Below are positions 38,822 through 46,843 of a DNA stretch of 64,000 nucleotides, in pieces (positions within the stretch are counted from its first letter, which is position 1; each line of letters opens with the position of its first letter). The DNA is taken from positions 186,001 through 250,000 of the forward strand of contig NZ_QDGZ01000007.1 of the NCBI RefSeq assembly GCF_003076135.1. The letters run 5' to 3'. The position numbers and the translations under genes are program-made. Under the pieces are notes generated by a model that was given only the letters and a program-made list of their open reading frames with translations, did not search any database and was not told where the DNA came from. The stretch comes from Nocardioides gansuensis. Its GTDB lineage: Bacteria; Actinomycetota; Actinomycetes; Propionibacteriales; Nocardioidaceae.

Positions 38822-40353
38822 CCCGCGAACGCCAAACGTGCGAGGTCTTCCTCGGAGATATCCACGTTCTCCAGGTCGCCGACGGTTCGCCCACCTCGCA
38901 TGACCACGATTCGGTCACAGCTGTCGAGCAGCTCTTGGAGCACCGAGCTCACCATCACCACCGAGATGCCTTGGGCTGCGAGACCACGCATGAGGGTCAG
39001 AATCTCTGCCTTGGCGCCTACGTCGATTCCTTTGGTGGGCTCGTCCAGCAGCAGGACGCGGGGTTGTGTGGCCAACACTTTCGCCAGAACCACCTTCTGC
39101 TGGTTGCCACCACTCAACGAGTTCACCGGCGCGTGGACCGAGGACACCTTAATGCGCAACTTCTCGACGTACTCGGCTGCAAGCATCCGGGCGGCGCCGG
39201 CACGGAAGAACGGCCCACTGCCAAGACTGTCGAGGGCTGCCAGCTCGATGTTCTGCAGCACGGTGGCGTGGAGAATGAGTCCCTGCTCCTTCCGGCTCTC
39301 AGGAACCAGCGACACACCGCGCTTGAGCGCCGCACTGGGCGCGGATGGGGCGAACGACTCACCGAACAGCATCATGGATCCTGCGGTCGGACGCACGTCT
39401 CCCGCCAAGATCCGCATCAGCTCGGTGCGGCCGCTGCCCACCAGTCCACCGATCCCGAGAATCTCTCCCGGATGCAGCACCAGGTCAGCATGGACCAGCC
39501 CTGGACCAGTGAGCTCGCGAACCTCGAGCACGGGCGCCTCACCGGTGTGGACGCGCGCTTCGCGTGGGGCGACCAGGACGTCGCGACCTGTCACCAACCG
39601 GATCAGCTTGTCGTGATCGAGTGTCTCCGCCGGCTCGGTGCACACCCATTGACCGTCGCGCAGACACGTGACGCGGTCCGCGACGTCGAGGACTTCGTCG
39701 AAGTCATGCGATACCAGGACCACGGTCCGTCCCGCCTCCCGCAGGGCTCCGATGAGCTCGCGGAGGTGGTGGGCGTCGGACGTGGCCAACGAGGACGTCG
39801 GCTCGTCGAGGATGATGATTCGCGCGTTGAGGGCGAGGACGTGTGCGATCTCGAGCAACTGCCGTTGCGCGGTGCTCAGCCTGGCCGTGGACAGGTTCGG
39901 AGGCACGTGCAGTCCCACCACGTCGAGATACTTCCTGGCGGTGGCTGACATCTTCTGCCGGTGCATCCACCCCCACCTGGAAGGCTCCACGCCAAACAAG
40001 ACGTTCTCTGCCACCGACAGCGAGGAGACCACGCTCAGCTCTTGGTGCACCATGGCGATGCCAGCCGCTTGTGCGTCGTGCGGGCCGGGGAAGTGCACGG
40101 GCGAGCCGTCGACTTCCAAGGTTCCCTCATCGGAGTTGAGAACGCCCGCGATGAGCTTGGCGAGGGTTGACTTCCCGGCACCGTTCTCGCCCACGAACGC
40201 GTGGACTTCCCCGGCGCGCAGGTCGAACGAGACCTGGTCGACTGCCTGATTTCCGCCGAACGCCTTCGACAGACCCTCGCCGCGCAGAATGACGGTTCCA
40301 GGGCTGGCCATCGGGCCGGCGATATCTCCCTCGAGGAGTGCGTCAAGACTCAT
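38818..40353 (-). CDS. Sugar-type ABC transporter ATPase with two nucleotide-binding domains
   Basis: 511 residues, RbsA/MglA-like. First NBD: Walker A GENGAGKST (about 57), ABC signature degenerate as RLSTAQRQLLEIA, and Walker B IIILDEPTSSL. Second NBD: degenerate Walker A GLVGSGRTEL, signature NSLSGGNQQKVV, and Walker B VLLLDEPTKGIDVG. The asymmetry (proper Walker A in one half, proper signature in the other) is normal for this family. ATG at 40353 overlaps the permease stop (ATGA). It energises import with the permease and lipoprotein genes upstream. Confidence 0.93.
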   Translation of the reverse strand: MSLDALLEGDIAGPMASPGTVILRGEGLSKAFGGNQAVDQVSFDLRAGEVHAFVGENGAGKSTLAKLIAGVLNSDEGTLEVDGSPVHFPGPHDAQAAGIAMVHQELSVVSSLSVAENVLFGVEPSRWGWMHRQKMSATARKYLDVVGLHVPPNLSTARLSTAQRQLLEIAHVLALNARIIILDEPTSSLATSDAHHLRELIGALREAGRTVVLVSHDFDEVLDVADRVTCLRDGQWVCTEPAETLDHDKLIRLVTGRDVLVAPREARVHTGEAPVLEVRELTGPGLVHADLVLHPGEILGIGGLVGSGRTELMRILAGDVRPTAGSMMLFGESFAPSAPSAALKRGVSLVPESRKEQGLILHATVLQNIELAALDSLGSGPFFRAGAARMLAAEYVEKLRIKVSSVHAPVNSLSGGNQQKVVLAKVLATQPRVLLLDEPTKGIDVGAKAEILTLMRGLAAQGISVVMVSSVLQELLDSCDRIVVMRGGRTVGDLENVDISEEDLARLAFAG

Positions 40354-41375
40354 GACGCTTGGCTTCCGCGACGGCGGATGATCCCGTCGACGACGATGGC
40401 GACGACGATGACGATGCCGGTGAGGATCTGCTTCCAATATGTCTGGACATCCATCAGAGTCAATCCGTTGCCCAGAACACCAATCAGCAGCGCGCCGAAG
40501 AAGGTGCCGCTCAGCCGTCCGCGTCCCCCCATCAGGCTGGTCCCGCCGACGACCACCGCGGCGATGACGTCGAGCTCAAACCCGATGAAGCCGGCGGGTT
40601 GCCCTGACGACAGTCGTGCGGAGGCCAGGCAGCCGGCCAACCCGGTGCAGGCTCCCGCGAAGATGTAGACGAAGAGGATCAGCCGGGTGACGCGCACGCC
40701 GCTGAGCCGGGCGGCGCTCTCGTTGCCGCCCACTGCGTAGATGCGCCGCCCGATCTTCATGCGGGACAAGAGCACGTACCCGATGAAGAAGACCAGGGCC
40801 ATGATCAGTACCGGAACCGGCAGAGGACCGATGTGCCCGGTTCCCAACCAGCTGTAGTCCCCGACTGGCACCGACACCGGTTTCGCCTCGGTGAGCAGGA
40901 GCGCGAAGCCGCGCACTCCGGTAAGGGTCGCCAACGTGGCGATGAACGCGGGTACGCCCAAGAGGCCGATGATGAGGCCATTCAGCAAACCGACCCCGGC
41001 GCCGGCCAGCACTGCAATCGTGACGGCAATCAGGACGGCAATGACGCCGATCTCTGTGCGTTCGGTGAGGAACAAGGCGGCAAGGGTGCCGCTGAACGCG
41101 ACAGTCGAGCCGACGGACAGGTCGATGCCAGCGATCAAGATCACAGTGGTCATGCCCACGGCTGCAATCGCGACGATGGAGACCTGCCTAAGCACGTTGA
41201 GCAGGTTGAACTCGGTCAGGAAGTTCGGCGCGATGATGGCATAGACGCACACCAGGAGGAGCAGCGCACCGAGGAGGCCGAAGTCGTGCAGGTTCATCGA
41301 GGACAGCCGCGCGGCGCCACGAGTGCGGCGCGTGCTGGATGCGGGCGAGAGTTCGCTCTTCTCGGTCATGGTCAT
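40350..41375 (-). CDS. Sugar-type ABC transporter permease (RbsC-like)
   Basis: 341 residues with about nine membrane segments. Typical RbsC blocks: MTTVILIAGIDLSVGS (about 74-89), IGRRIYAVGGNESAARLSGV (the EAA-like loop contacting the ATPase) and VAAVVVGGTSLMGGRGRLSGT-type C-terminal block. ATG at 41375 with AAGGAG 8 bases upstream. It is separated from the binding-protein gene by 72 bases that hold a strong hairpin, and overlaps the ATPase gene. Confidence 0.92.
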   Translation of the reverse strand: MTMTEKSELSPASSTRRTRGAARLSSMNLHDFGLLGALLLLVCVYAIIAPNFLTEFNLLNVLRQVSIVAIAAVGMTTVILIAGIDLSVGSTVAFSGTLAALFLTERTEIGVIAVLIAVTIAVLAGAGVGLLNGLIIGLLGVPAFIATLATLTGVRGFALLLTEAKPVSVPVGDYSWLGTGHIGPLPVPVLIMALVFFIGYVLLSRMKIGRRIYAVGGNESAARLSGVRVTRLILFVYIFAGACTGLAGCLASARLSSGQPAGFIGFELDVIAAVVVGGTSLMGGRGRLSGTFFGALLIGVLGNGLTLMDVQTYWKQILTGIVIVVAIVVDGIIRRRGSQAS

Positions 41376-41407
41376 AGTTTGTGCTCCTTGGTTGCTCTAG
41401 TGAGCCA

Positions 41408-41441
41408 GTTGGGCCCGAGACGTCGATTGCTCGGGCCCAAC
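41408..41441 (-). terminator. Intercistronic hairpin between binding protein and permease
   Basis: A perfect 12-bp stem, GTTGGGCCCGAG (41408-41419) and CTCGGGCCCAAC (41430-41441), with a 10-base loop. It begins 6 bases after the binding-protein stop on the transcribed strand and 32 bases before the permease start. Such hairpins in ABC operons protect the upstream message and attenuate read-through, giving more binding protein than membrane components. Confidence 0.7.
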
Positions 41442-41447
41442 CGGGGA

Positions 41448-42524
41448 TCAGAACGCCGGCTCAGCGCCTTCCTCGATGGCGGCCGCGTCGACGAGGTCGC
41501 CGGGGAACACCTGGAAGGCGGGCACGGCTTCGCCACTCAGGCACTTCATGATGTTCTCGACCACGTACGGTGCCGTCTGCATGTGCTTGACCGTGGCCAG
41601 CACGTCGCCGCTCTCGATGGCGGGGAAGATGTCGGACTGGCCGTCGATGCCCACCACGTCGATTTCGCCACCCTTGCCAGCCGCTTTGATGGCCTGGAGA
41701 GCACCCAGCGCCCCCTCGTCGTTGGCGCCGAAGACGAGCTCAACGTCAGGGTGCGCTGCGAGGATGGAGTCCATCGCGGTCTGCGACTCCTCGCGGCGGT
41801 ACTCCCCCGGCTCCTCAGCGACGATCTCGAAATTCCCGGACTCCAGCAGCTCGCGCTCGAAGGAGCCGGTGCGGGCGACGCTGGAGACGTCCCCGGTGAT
41901 GCCGCTGATCAGGGCGACCTTGACGGGCTCCTCGGAGTCCGCGTAGTGCTCGACGACGTACTCGCCCAGGATCTTGCCCTCCTCGCCGTAGGGCGCCAGC
42001 ACCTGGTTGGTCGCGTTCGACTCCAGCAGCCCCTTCTGCGTGAAGAAGTAGGGGATCTGGGCGTCCTCGTACTGCTGGAGGATGGGACCGAGGCCCTCGG
42101 TGTTGGCCGGCATCATCATCAGCGCATCGGGATTGCTGCCCAGCGCCGTTTCGACGCCGTTGAGCTGCTTGTTGACGTCGTCGTCTCCGCTGATGACGGT
42201 GAGCGTGGCGCCCTGTTCCTCGGCCTTGGCCTTGGCCTTATCCACCTGGCCCACGAGGAACGGATGCGAGAGACCTTCGATCGAGAACACGATCTCAGCT
42301 GTCTCACCCTCGGGCAGGGTCTTGGGGCACGTGTTCTCCCCCTCGCCGGATTCGGCTGCGGCCTTGACGTACAGGTTGTCTTCGAGCGACTTGTTGATCT
42401 CGGCGATTCGGGCGTCAACGTCTTCGGCGCTCGCAGACCCGCCTGAGTCGTCCGCGCAGGCACTCAAGCAGGCTGCAGCCAGGGCTGTCACCGCTGTGAT
42501 GCGCATCGCTTGCTTTCGCTTCAT
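41448..42524 (-). CDS. Sugar-type ABC transporter substrate-binding lipoprotein
   Basis: 358 residues. Lipoprotein signal peptide ending LAAACLSAC (lipobox, Cys at about residue 24), then a RbsB/periplasmic-binding fold 4 domain: ETAEIVFSIEGLSHPFLVGQVDKAK, MMMPANTEGLGPIL, VFGANDEGALGALQAIKAAG, VVGIDGQSDIFPAIESG. An unusual acidic, helical insert of about 45 residues (DVDARIAEINKSLEDNLYVK) separates the lipid anchor from the fold. ATG at 42524 with AGGAGA 6 bases upstream. Substrates of the family are monosaccharides, polyols and related small molecules. Confidence 0.92.
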   Translation of the reverse strand: MKRKQAMRITAVTALAAACLSACADDSGGSASAEDVDARIAEINKSLEDNLYVKAAAESGEGENTCPKTLPEGETAEIVFSIEGLSHPFLVGQVDKAKAKAEEQGATLTVISGDDDVNKQLNGVETALGSNPDALMMMPANTEGLGPILQQYEDAQIPYFFTQKGLLESNATNQVLAPYGEEGKILGEYVVEHYADSEEPVKVALISGITGDVSSVARTGSFERELLESGNFEIVAEEPGEYRREESQTAMDSILAAHPDVELVFGANDEGALGALQAIKAAGKGGEIDVVGIDGQSDIFPAIESGDVLATVKHMQTAPYVVENIMKCLSGEAVPAFQVFPGDLVDAAAIEEGAEPAF

Positions 42525-42581
42525 TGTTGATCTCCTCATGAGGTGCGGTTTTGGAGCCGGTCAGCGTTGACCGCCAGGGAG

Positions 42582-43004
42582 TTACTGCGATGGAGTGGGC
42601 CGGTACTGCGGCCCTCGATCGAGCACCCCTGAGAGGAACTCGTCGTAATCGGGGCTGCCCTCGGTGGGGATCAGCTGTGGTGTCTGGCCGCGATAACCGA
42701 GCGCGTCACGTACCTGGGGACTCAAGAAGTAGGCCCCGGGAAGGATCGTGGTCACGGCCTCCCAGAGCTCGGGCCGGTGGTCGCGGCAGTGCTCGAGCGC
42801 TTCCTCGACCCCGTCTTGTTCGGCGAGTCGCAGGAACTCAGCAAGCTTCGGCGTGCCGTCCGGACGTGCGAGCAGAGCTTGGGCGATGTAGGTCTCCCTG
42901 AGCCCGGCGTCCTCGACCGAGGGCAGGCTTCCTTCGTCTGGCATGAGCCAGGCCGCTGCTGCCATCAGGAGATCGAGCTGGTCGGTGTTGAAGGGTCCGG
43001 TCAT
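42582..43004 (-). CDS. Small subunit of GMC dehydrogenase (gluconate 2-dehydrogenase subunit 3-like)
   Basis: 140 residues, helical and acidic: LDLLMAAAAWLMPDEGSL at the start, and LPGAYFLSPQVRDALGYRGQ near residue 100, a pattern of the small proteins accompanying GMC flavoenzymes. No Tat or Sec signal is visible, unlike the classical periplasmic small subunit. Its ATG overlaps the stop of the GMC gene (ATGA), supporting a two-subunit enzyme. Confidence 0.7.
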   Translation of the reverse strand: MTGPFNTDQLDLLMAAAAWLMPDEGSLPSVEDAGLRETYIAQALLARPDGTPKLAEFLRLAEQDGVEEALEHCRDHRPELWEAVTTILPGAYFLSPQVRDALGYRGQTPQLIPTEGSPDYDEFLSGVLDRGPQYRPTPSQ

Positions 43005-44665
43005 GACGCCGTCACCTGTCCACTGCGTGCGGCGATCATCGCCTCGGTGTTGCGCAGGGCGAGGGCCGCGATCGTGGCGGTCGGGTTCATGCCCGCCGAT
43101 GTGGGCCAGACGCTGCCGTCGAAGATAAAGAGATTCGGGACCTCGTGGGCCCGACCCCAGCCGTCGACGACGCTGGTGGCGGGGTCTGCTCCCATGACGG
43201 CGGTGCCGAGATGGTGAAAGGCGCTCTCCTTGATCCACGAGCCCCGGATAGCCTGTCGGGCACCGGCCGCCTGCATGGATTCGACGGCGCGGTCGAGATG
43301 AAACTCGAGCATCCGGTCGGAGTTGTCTGACGTCTTGTACTCGATCGAAGCGAGCGGGTCGCCGAAGCGGTCGCGCTTCTCCGTGTGGAGACTCACCCGG
43401 TTGTGGTCCTCGGGCAAGTCCTCGCAGATGATGGCCCACCAGGCTGAATGTCCGAGGCGTCCGCGCAACGCGTCCTGGAATCCCGGTCCCCAGATGGCGT
43501 TCTCGCTTCCCCACGGATAGCTCCGAGTTTGGGTGAGGGGGCCCGACGAGGGCAACAGCCCCCACTTGGCGCCGCGCACGAAGCCCCGGCTCTCGTCGGT
43601 CTCATAGAACTCCAGCGAGTGGAGCTGCTGACCATGGACGCCATGCGTGGTGCCTACCGGGTCGTCCCACACTCCGATGACCTGCCCGAGCGGGTGCATC
43701 ATGAGTCGGCGTCCCACCTGACCAGACCCGTTCGCCAGCCCGTCAGGGTGCCGAGCGTCGGCGGAAAGGAGGAGCAGGCGAGGCGTCCCGATTCCGTTGG
43801 CCGCCAAGACGACCACATCGCCCCGAACGCTACGGTCGACGCCGTGCTCGTCGGTGTACATGACCCCCTCTGCCAAGCCTTGAGAGGACATGAGGACCCG
43901 GCGGACCTGGGCACGCAGGATCAAGGTGACGCCCTTGGCCAGGGACTGGGGCCAGTGAGTGATATCGGGTGATGACTTGGCGCGCTCAGGACAGCCGCGC
44001 ATGCACGCCGCGCGTTGGGTGCACGCCTTGAGGTTTGCGTGCTCGTAGTGCCGTGAAGCGATGGCATTAGTTCCTGGCCACCAGTGCCACCCCAGCTCGT
44101 TGTGCGCCTTCGCAATCCGTCGACCGTGCTCGCGGATGGGAACTGGAGGCATGGGCGGGCCGTCGCCGGCGGGGAACATCGGGTCTCCTGCCAGACCTGA
44201 GACACCGAAGTCGCGCTCGACGCGGACATAAAAAGGCTCGAGATCCTCGTAGGTCAGCTGCCAGTCGTCGGCCACACCGTCCAGGGTGCGCACCCGGAAG
44301 TCCGATGGGAGGTTCCGCTGCCATTGCGCGGCCCAGACGAGAGCGCTGCCACCGACGCCGTTCCACATCAAGGGCGTCAGGGTCGACGCGGAGTCGTCGA
44401 ACTCGAAGCCATGTCCCTCCACGTCACGGTTGGGGTTCCAGGGCCAGTGTCGGTCGAGAGTCAGCTCGTAGTCGGGAAAGTTCGCGCGGGCTTTGGAGTA
44501 GTCGGGCCAGTCCCCCTGCTCCACCACGGCGACCCGAAAACCGGCCTCGACGAGCCGCTTGGCGGTGACGGCGCCACTGGGCCCTGCGCCGACGATCACG
44601 ACGTCGTAGTGATCGTCGTCGTGGTGCTCACGAGCCGCCTGCTGAGCGCTCGTCTGCGTGTCCAT
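43001..44665 (-). CDS. GMC-family FAD-dependent dehydrogenase, large subunit
   Basis: 554 residues. FAD-binding VVIVGAGPSGAVTAKRLVEAG (about 23-43), GMC block NGVGGSALVWAAQ, and C-terminal HHLGTAVMGADPATSVV with GSVWPTSAGMNPTATIAALA. A Cys-rich stretch CTQRAACMRGCPERAK (about residue 215) recalls the iron-sulfur or disulfide loop of FAD-dependent glucose/gluconate dehydrogenases, which pass electrons on rather than reducing O2. ATG at 44665 with GGAGGC upstream. It is the first gene of the long minus-strand operon, directly behind a consensus promoter and a LacI-type operator. Likely oxidises a sugar or cyclitol hydroxyl. Confidence 0.88.
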   Translation of the reverse strand: MDTQTSAQQAAREHHDDDHYDVVIVGAGPSGAVTAKRLVEAGFRVAVVEQGDWPDYSKARANFPDYELTLDRHWPWNPNRDVEGHGFEFDDSASTLTPLMWNGVGGSALVWAAQWQRNLPSDFRVRTLDGVADDWQLTYEDLEPFYVRVERDFGVSGLAGDPMFPAGDGPPMPPVPIREHGRRIAKAHNELGWHWWPGTNAIASRHYEHANLKACTQRAACMRGCPERAKSSPDITHWPQSLAKGVTLILRAQVRRVLMSSQGLAEGVMYTDEHGVDRSVRGDVVVLAANGIGTPRLLLLSADARHPDGLANGSGQVGRRLMMHPLGQVIGVWDDPVGTTHGVHGQQLHSLEFYETDESRGFVRGAKWGLLPSSGPLTQTRSYPWGSENAIWGPGFQDALRGRLGHSAWWAIICEDLPEDHNRVSLHTEKRDRFGDPLASIEYKTSDNSDRMLEFHLDRAVESMQAAGARQAIRGSWIKESAFHHLGTAVMGADPATSVVDGWGRAHEVPNLFIFDGSVWPTSAGMNPTATIAALALRNTEAMIAARSGQVTAS

Positions 44666-44701
44666 CCGTCCATGCCTCCATCGAGTGTGATGACGAACCA
44701 G

Positions 44702-44717
44702 TGGCAAGCGTTTGCCA
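44702..44717. promoter_or_regulatory. LacI-type operator 1 (GMC side)
   Basis: TGGCAAGCGTTTGCCA, a 16-bp palindrome with one mismatched pair and a central CG. It begins about 16 bases downstream of the -10 of the minus-strand promoter, so bound repressor would block initiation or early elongation of the GMC operon. It shares GGCAAnCGnTTGCC with the site at 44839. Confidence 0.75.
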
Positions 44718-44732
44718 AAACCGATGTGACGG

Positions 44733-44761
44733 ACGCTACACAGGCGGCATTGCGCTGTCAA
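44733..44761 (-). promoter_or_regulatory. Promoter of the GMC/ABC/CoA operon
   Basis: On the minus strand, TTGACA (44756-44761) is followed after exactly 17 bases by TAGCGT (44733-44738). This is a full-consensus -35 and a good actinobacterial -10. It lies 68 bases from the GMC start, with operator 1 between. Confidence 0.7.
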
Positions 44762-44809
44762 GCGTGCGTTAGAACCTGATGAAAAGTGCCCGTCAACACC
44801 GAAACGGGC

Positions 44810-44838
44810 TTGCCGGAGCCCCCAAATCTGTCTACCGT
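44810..44838 (+). promoter_or_regulatory. Promoter of the DUF993 operon
   Basis: TTGCCG (44810-44815), a 17-base spacer, then TACCGT (44833-44838). Operator 2 begins on the next base. The start codon of the DUF993 gene is 43 bases downstream. Confidence 0.6.
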
Positions 44839-44852
44839 GGCAAGCGGTTGCC
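44839..44852. promoter_or_regulatory. LacI-type operator 2 (DUF993 side)
   Basis: GGCAAGCGGTTGCC, 14 bp with one mismatched pair around a central CG, directly after the -10 of the plus-strand promoter. With operator 1 it would let one repressor silence both arms of the locus. Confidence 0.75.
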
Positions 44853-44880
44853 GTGATTCACGATACGAGGAGGAAGATTG

Positions 44881-46089
44881 GTGCACAGCCAAACCGCCGA
44901 TGCGGCGCAGCGTGAGAGCACACCGAGCGGCGTCGTGGTTCCACTTCCCATTGCCGGCGGCGGGACCGAGCAGTACGAGCTCGGTACGCCGGTCACGGTC
45001 GACCCTTCTCTGACCGGCTCGGAGCCGCCGAAGTCACGTGCGTGCTTCGCTGCCCCCCATGTCGTCGCTGACCCCCGCAGCGGCGGCGATACCGGGATCG
45101 ACGCGGTCGATTGGGAACGCACGCTGGCCTTTCGCGAGCACCTGTGGTCCCACGGACTGGGAGTCGCTGAAGCCATGGACACTGCTCAGCGCGGCATGGG
45201 CCTGACTTGGCCGCACGCCAAGCAGCTGATCTCCTTGAGCGCGGATGCGGCTCAAGGTCGACCTATTGTCGCTGGCGCCGCTACGGACCAGCTGCCGGAG
45301 ACGGACCGCCACAGCTTGAACGCCATCGCGGCTGCCTACATCGAGCAATGTCAGTACATCGAGGAATGCGGGGCCGTACCTGTCGTGATGGCCAGTCGGG
45401 CGATGGCAGCGACAGCGTCCTCCCCTGCCGACTACGTCAATGTGTATGGTCAGGTGCTTGCCGAAGTCTCTGGTCCCGTGTTGCTCCACTGGTTGGGAGA
45501 AGCCTTCGACACCCAACTCAGCGGCTACTGGGGATCCACCGGCCATGACGGGGCGGCAGACGCGTTGCTCGAGGTCATCGCGCTCGCGCCCGACAAGATC
45601 GATGGTGTCAAGATCTCTATCCTCGACGCCGACCGCGAGACTGCGCTCCGCTCCCGTATGCCCGCCGGCGTGCGCGTCTACACCGGCGACGACTACAACT
45701 ACGCCGACCTCATCCGCGGCGACACGCATGGAGCCAGCGATGCCCTGCTCGGCGCGTTCAACCCCATGGCGCGGATTGCAGGAGCAGCCCTGCGCGCGCT
45801 GGACGACGACGACGTCGCAAGCTATGACTCGCTGCTTCTGCCGACCGTGCCCCTGTCCCGCAAGATCTTCGCAGCCCCTACGCAGTACTACAAGACGGGG
45901 ATCGTCTTCCTCGCCTACGTGAACGGGCACCAGGACCACTTCCGCATGATTCGAGGCATGGAGACCACGCGATCAGTCATGCACCTGGCCGAGATCGTCC
46001 GGTTGGCCGACCGTGCTGGCGTCTTCGACGACATCGAGGAGGCGGCTCGGCGAATCCGCAGCATCATGGCCACCTACGGGGTTGCCTGA
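44881..46089 (+). CDS. DUF993 / dihydrodipicolinate synthase-like aldolase family protein
   Basis: 402 residues. After a 60-residue head, a TIM-barrel-like region shows AVDWERTLAFREHLWSHGLGV, CGAVPVVMASRAMA, GPVLLHWLGEAFD and DKIDGVKISILDAD; the Lys in GVKIS sits where DHDPS-family enzymes carry their Schiff-base Lys. DUF993 proteins belong to this superfamily but have no assigned reaction. Start GTG at 44881, AGGAGGAAG just upstream; a TTG one codon earlier is less likely. It heads the plus-strand arm of the locus and is a candidate C-C lyase for the oxidised sugar-like intermediate. Confidence 0.85.
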   Translation: MHSQTADAAQRESTPSGVVVPLPIAGGGTEQYELGTPVTVDPSLTGSEPPKSRACFAAPHVVADPRSGGDTGIDAVDWERTLAFREHLWSHGLGVAEAMDTAQRGMGLTWPHAKQLISLSADAAQGRPIVAGAATDQLPETDRHSLNAIAAAYIEQCQYIEECGAVPVVMASRAMAATASSPADYVNVYGQVLAEVSGPVLLHWLGEAFDTQLSGYWGSTGHDGAADALLEVIALAPDKIDGVKISILDADRETALRSRMPAGVRVYTGDDYNYADLIRGDTHGASDALLGAFNPMARIAGAALRALDDDDVASYDSLLLPTVPLSRKIFAAPTQYYKTGIVFLAYVNGHQDHFRMIRGMETTRSVMHLAEIVRLADRAGVFDDIEEAARRIRSIMATYGVA

Positions 46090-46090
46090 T

Positions 46091-46843
46091 ATGGCAGACA
46101 CCGACCACGTCCTGGTCACACACGGTGAGGGGCGCACCGATGTCGTCCTCAATCGTGCCGCCAAGCTCAATGCCCTCACGCGCTGCATGCTCCAGCACCT
46201 TGTGGCGGCGTTCGGATCTCTCCCGGACGAGACCCGGGTGGTGGTCCTGCGATCGTCGTCACCGCGCGCGTTCTCCGTCGGTGCTGACCTCGACGAGCAC
46301 CGCGCCCAGACACCACAGGAGGGTGCGCGGACGAGCCTCGTGGGAAGTCGTGCGTGTGCGATGATCGCCCAATCTCCAGTCCCCGTGATCGCGCAGATCG
46401 ACGGCTGGTGCCTCGGCGGTGGGCTGGAGTTGGCTCTCGCCTGCGACCTTCGCGTCGCCAGCCGGGACAGCATCCTTGCCTTTCCCGAGGTCACGCTGGG
46501 AAACACGCCGGCCTGGGGAGGCGTTCCGCGGCTCGTCGCCCAGGCCGGCCCCGGAAGGGCCAAGGAGCTCCTCCTGACCGGGCGCCGGCTGAGCGCAGAG
46601 GAGGCACGGGAGCTCGACCTCCTCGAGGAGGTCGTCGACCGGCATCAGCTGACGGCCACCGTCGACTCGCTGGCAAGCACCATCGCCAGCCACCCACCCG
46701 ACGCCGTGACGGCCGCCAAGCTGGCCGTCGCAGCGCTCGGCCCCGCCGGGAGCCCCCTCCTCGACGCCCTCGGAGCCGGGTTCTTCCTCGCCGCCGGCAA
46801 CCCCACGAGAACTCGCCCAATCAACGACAGGACGCAATCATGA
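46091..46843 (+). CDS. Enoyl-CoA hydratase/isomerase family protein (cluster II)
   Basis: 250 residues. Crotonase blocks AFSVGADLDEH (about 59) and IDGWCLGGGLELALACDLRVAS (about 103-124), then LAFPEVTLGNTP with the hydratase-type Glu. The ATG follows the DUF993 stop by one base and the last codon overlaps the ATG of the aldehyde dehydrogenase gene (ATGA), so the three genes form a tight operon. The exact crotonase reaction (hydration, retro-aldol, C-C hydrolysis) cannot be told. Confidence 0.87.
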   Translation: MADTDHVLVTHGEGRTDVVLNRAAKLNALTRCMLQHLVAAFGSLPDETRVVVLRSSSPRAFSVGADLDEHRAQTPQEGARTSLVGSRACAMIAQSPVPVIAQIDGWCLGGGLELALACDLRVASRDSILAFPEVTLGNTPAWGGVPRLVAQAGPGRAKELLLTGRRLSAEEARELDLLEEVVDRHQLTATVDSLASTIASHPPDAVTAAKLAVAALGPAGSPLLDALGAGFFLAAGNPTRTRPINDRTQS

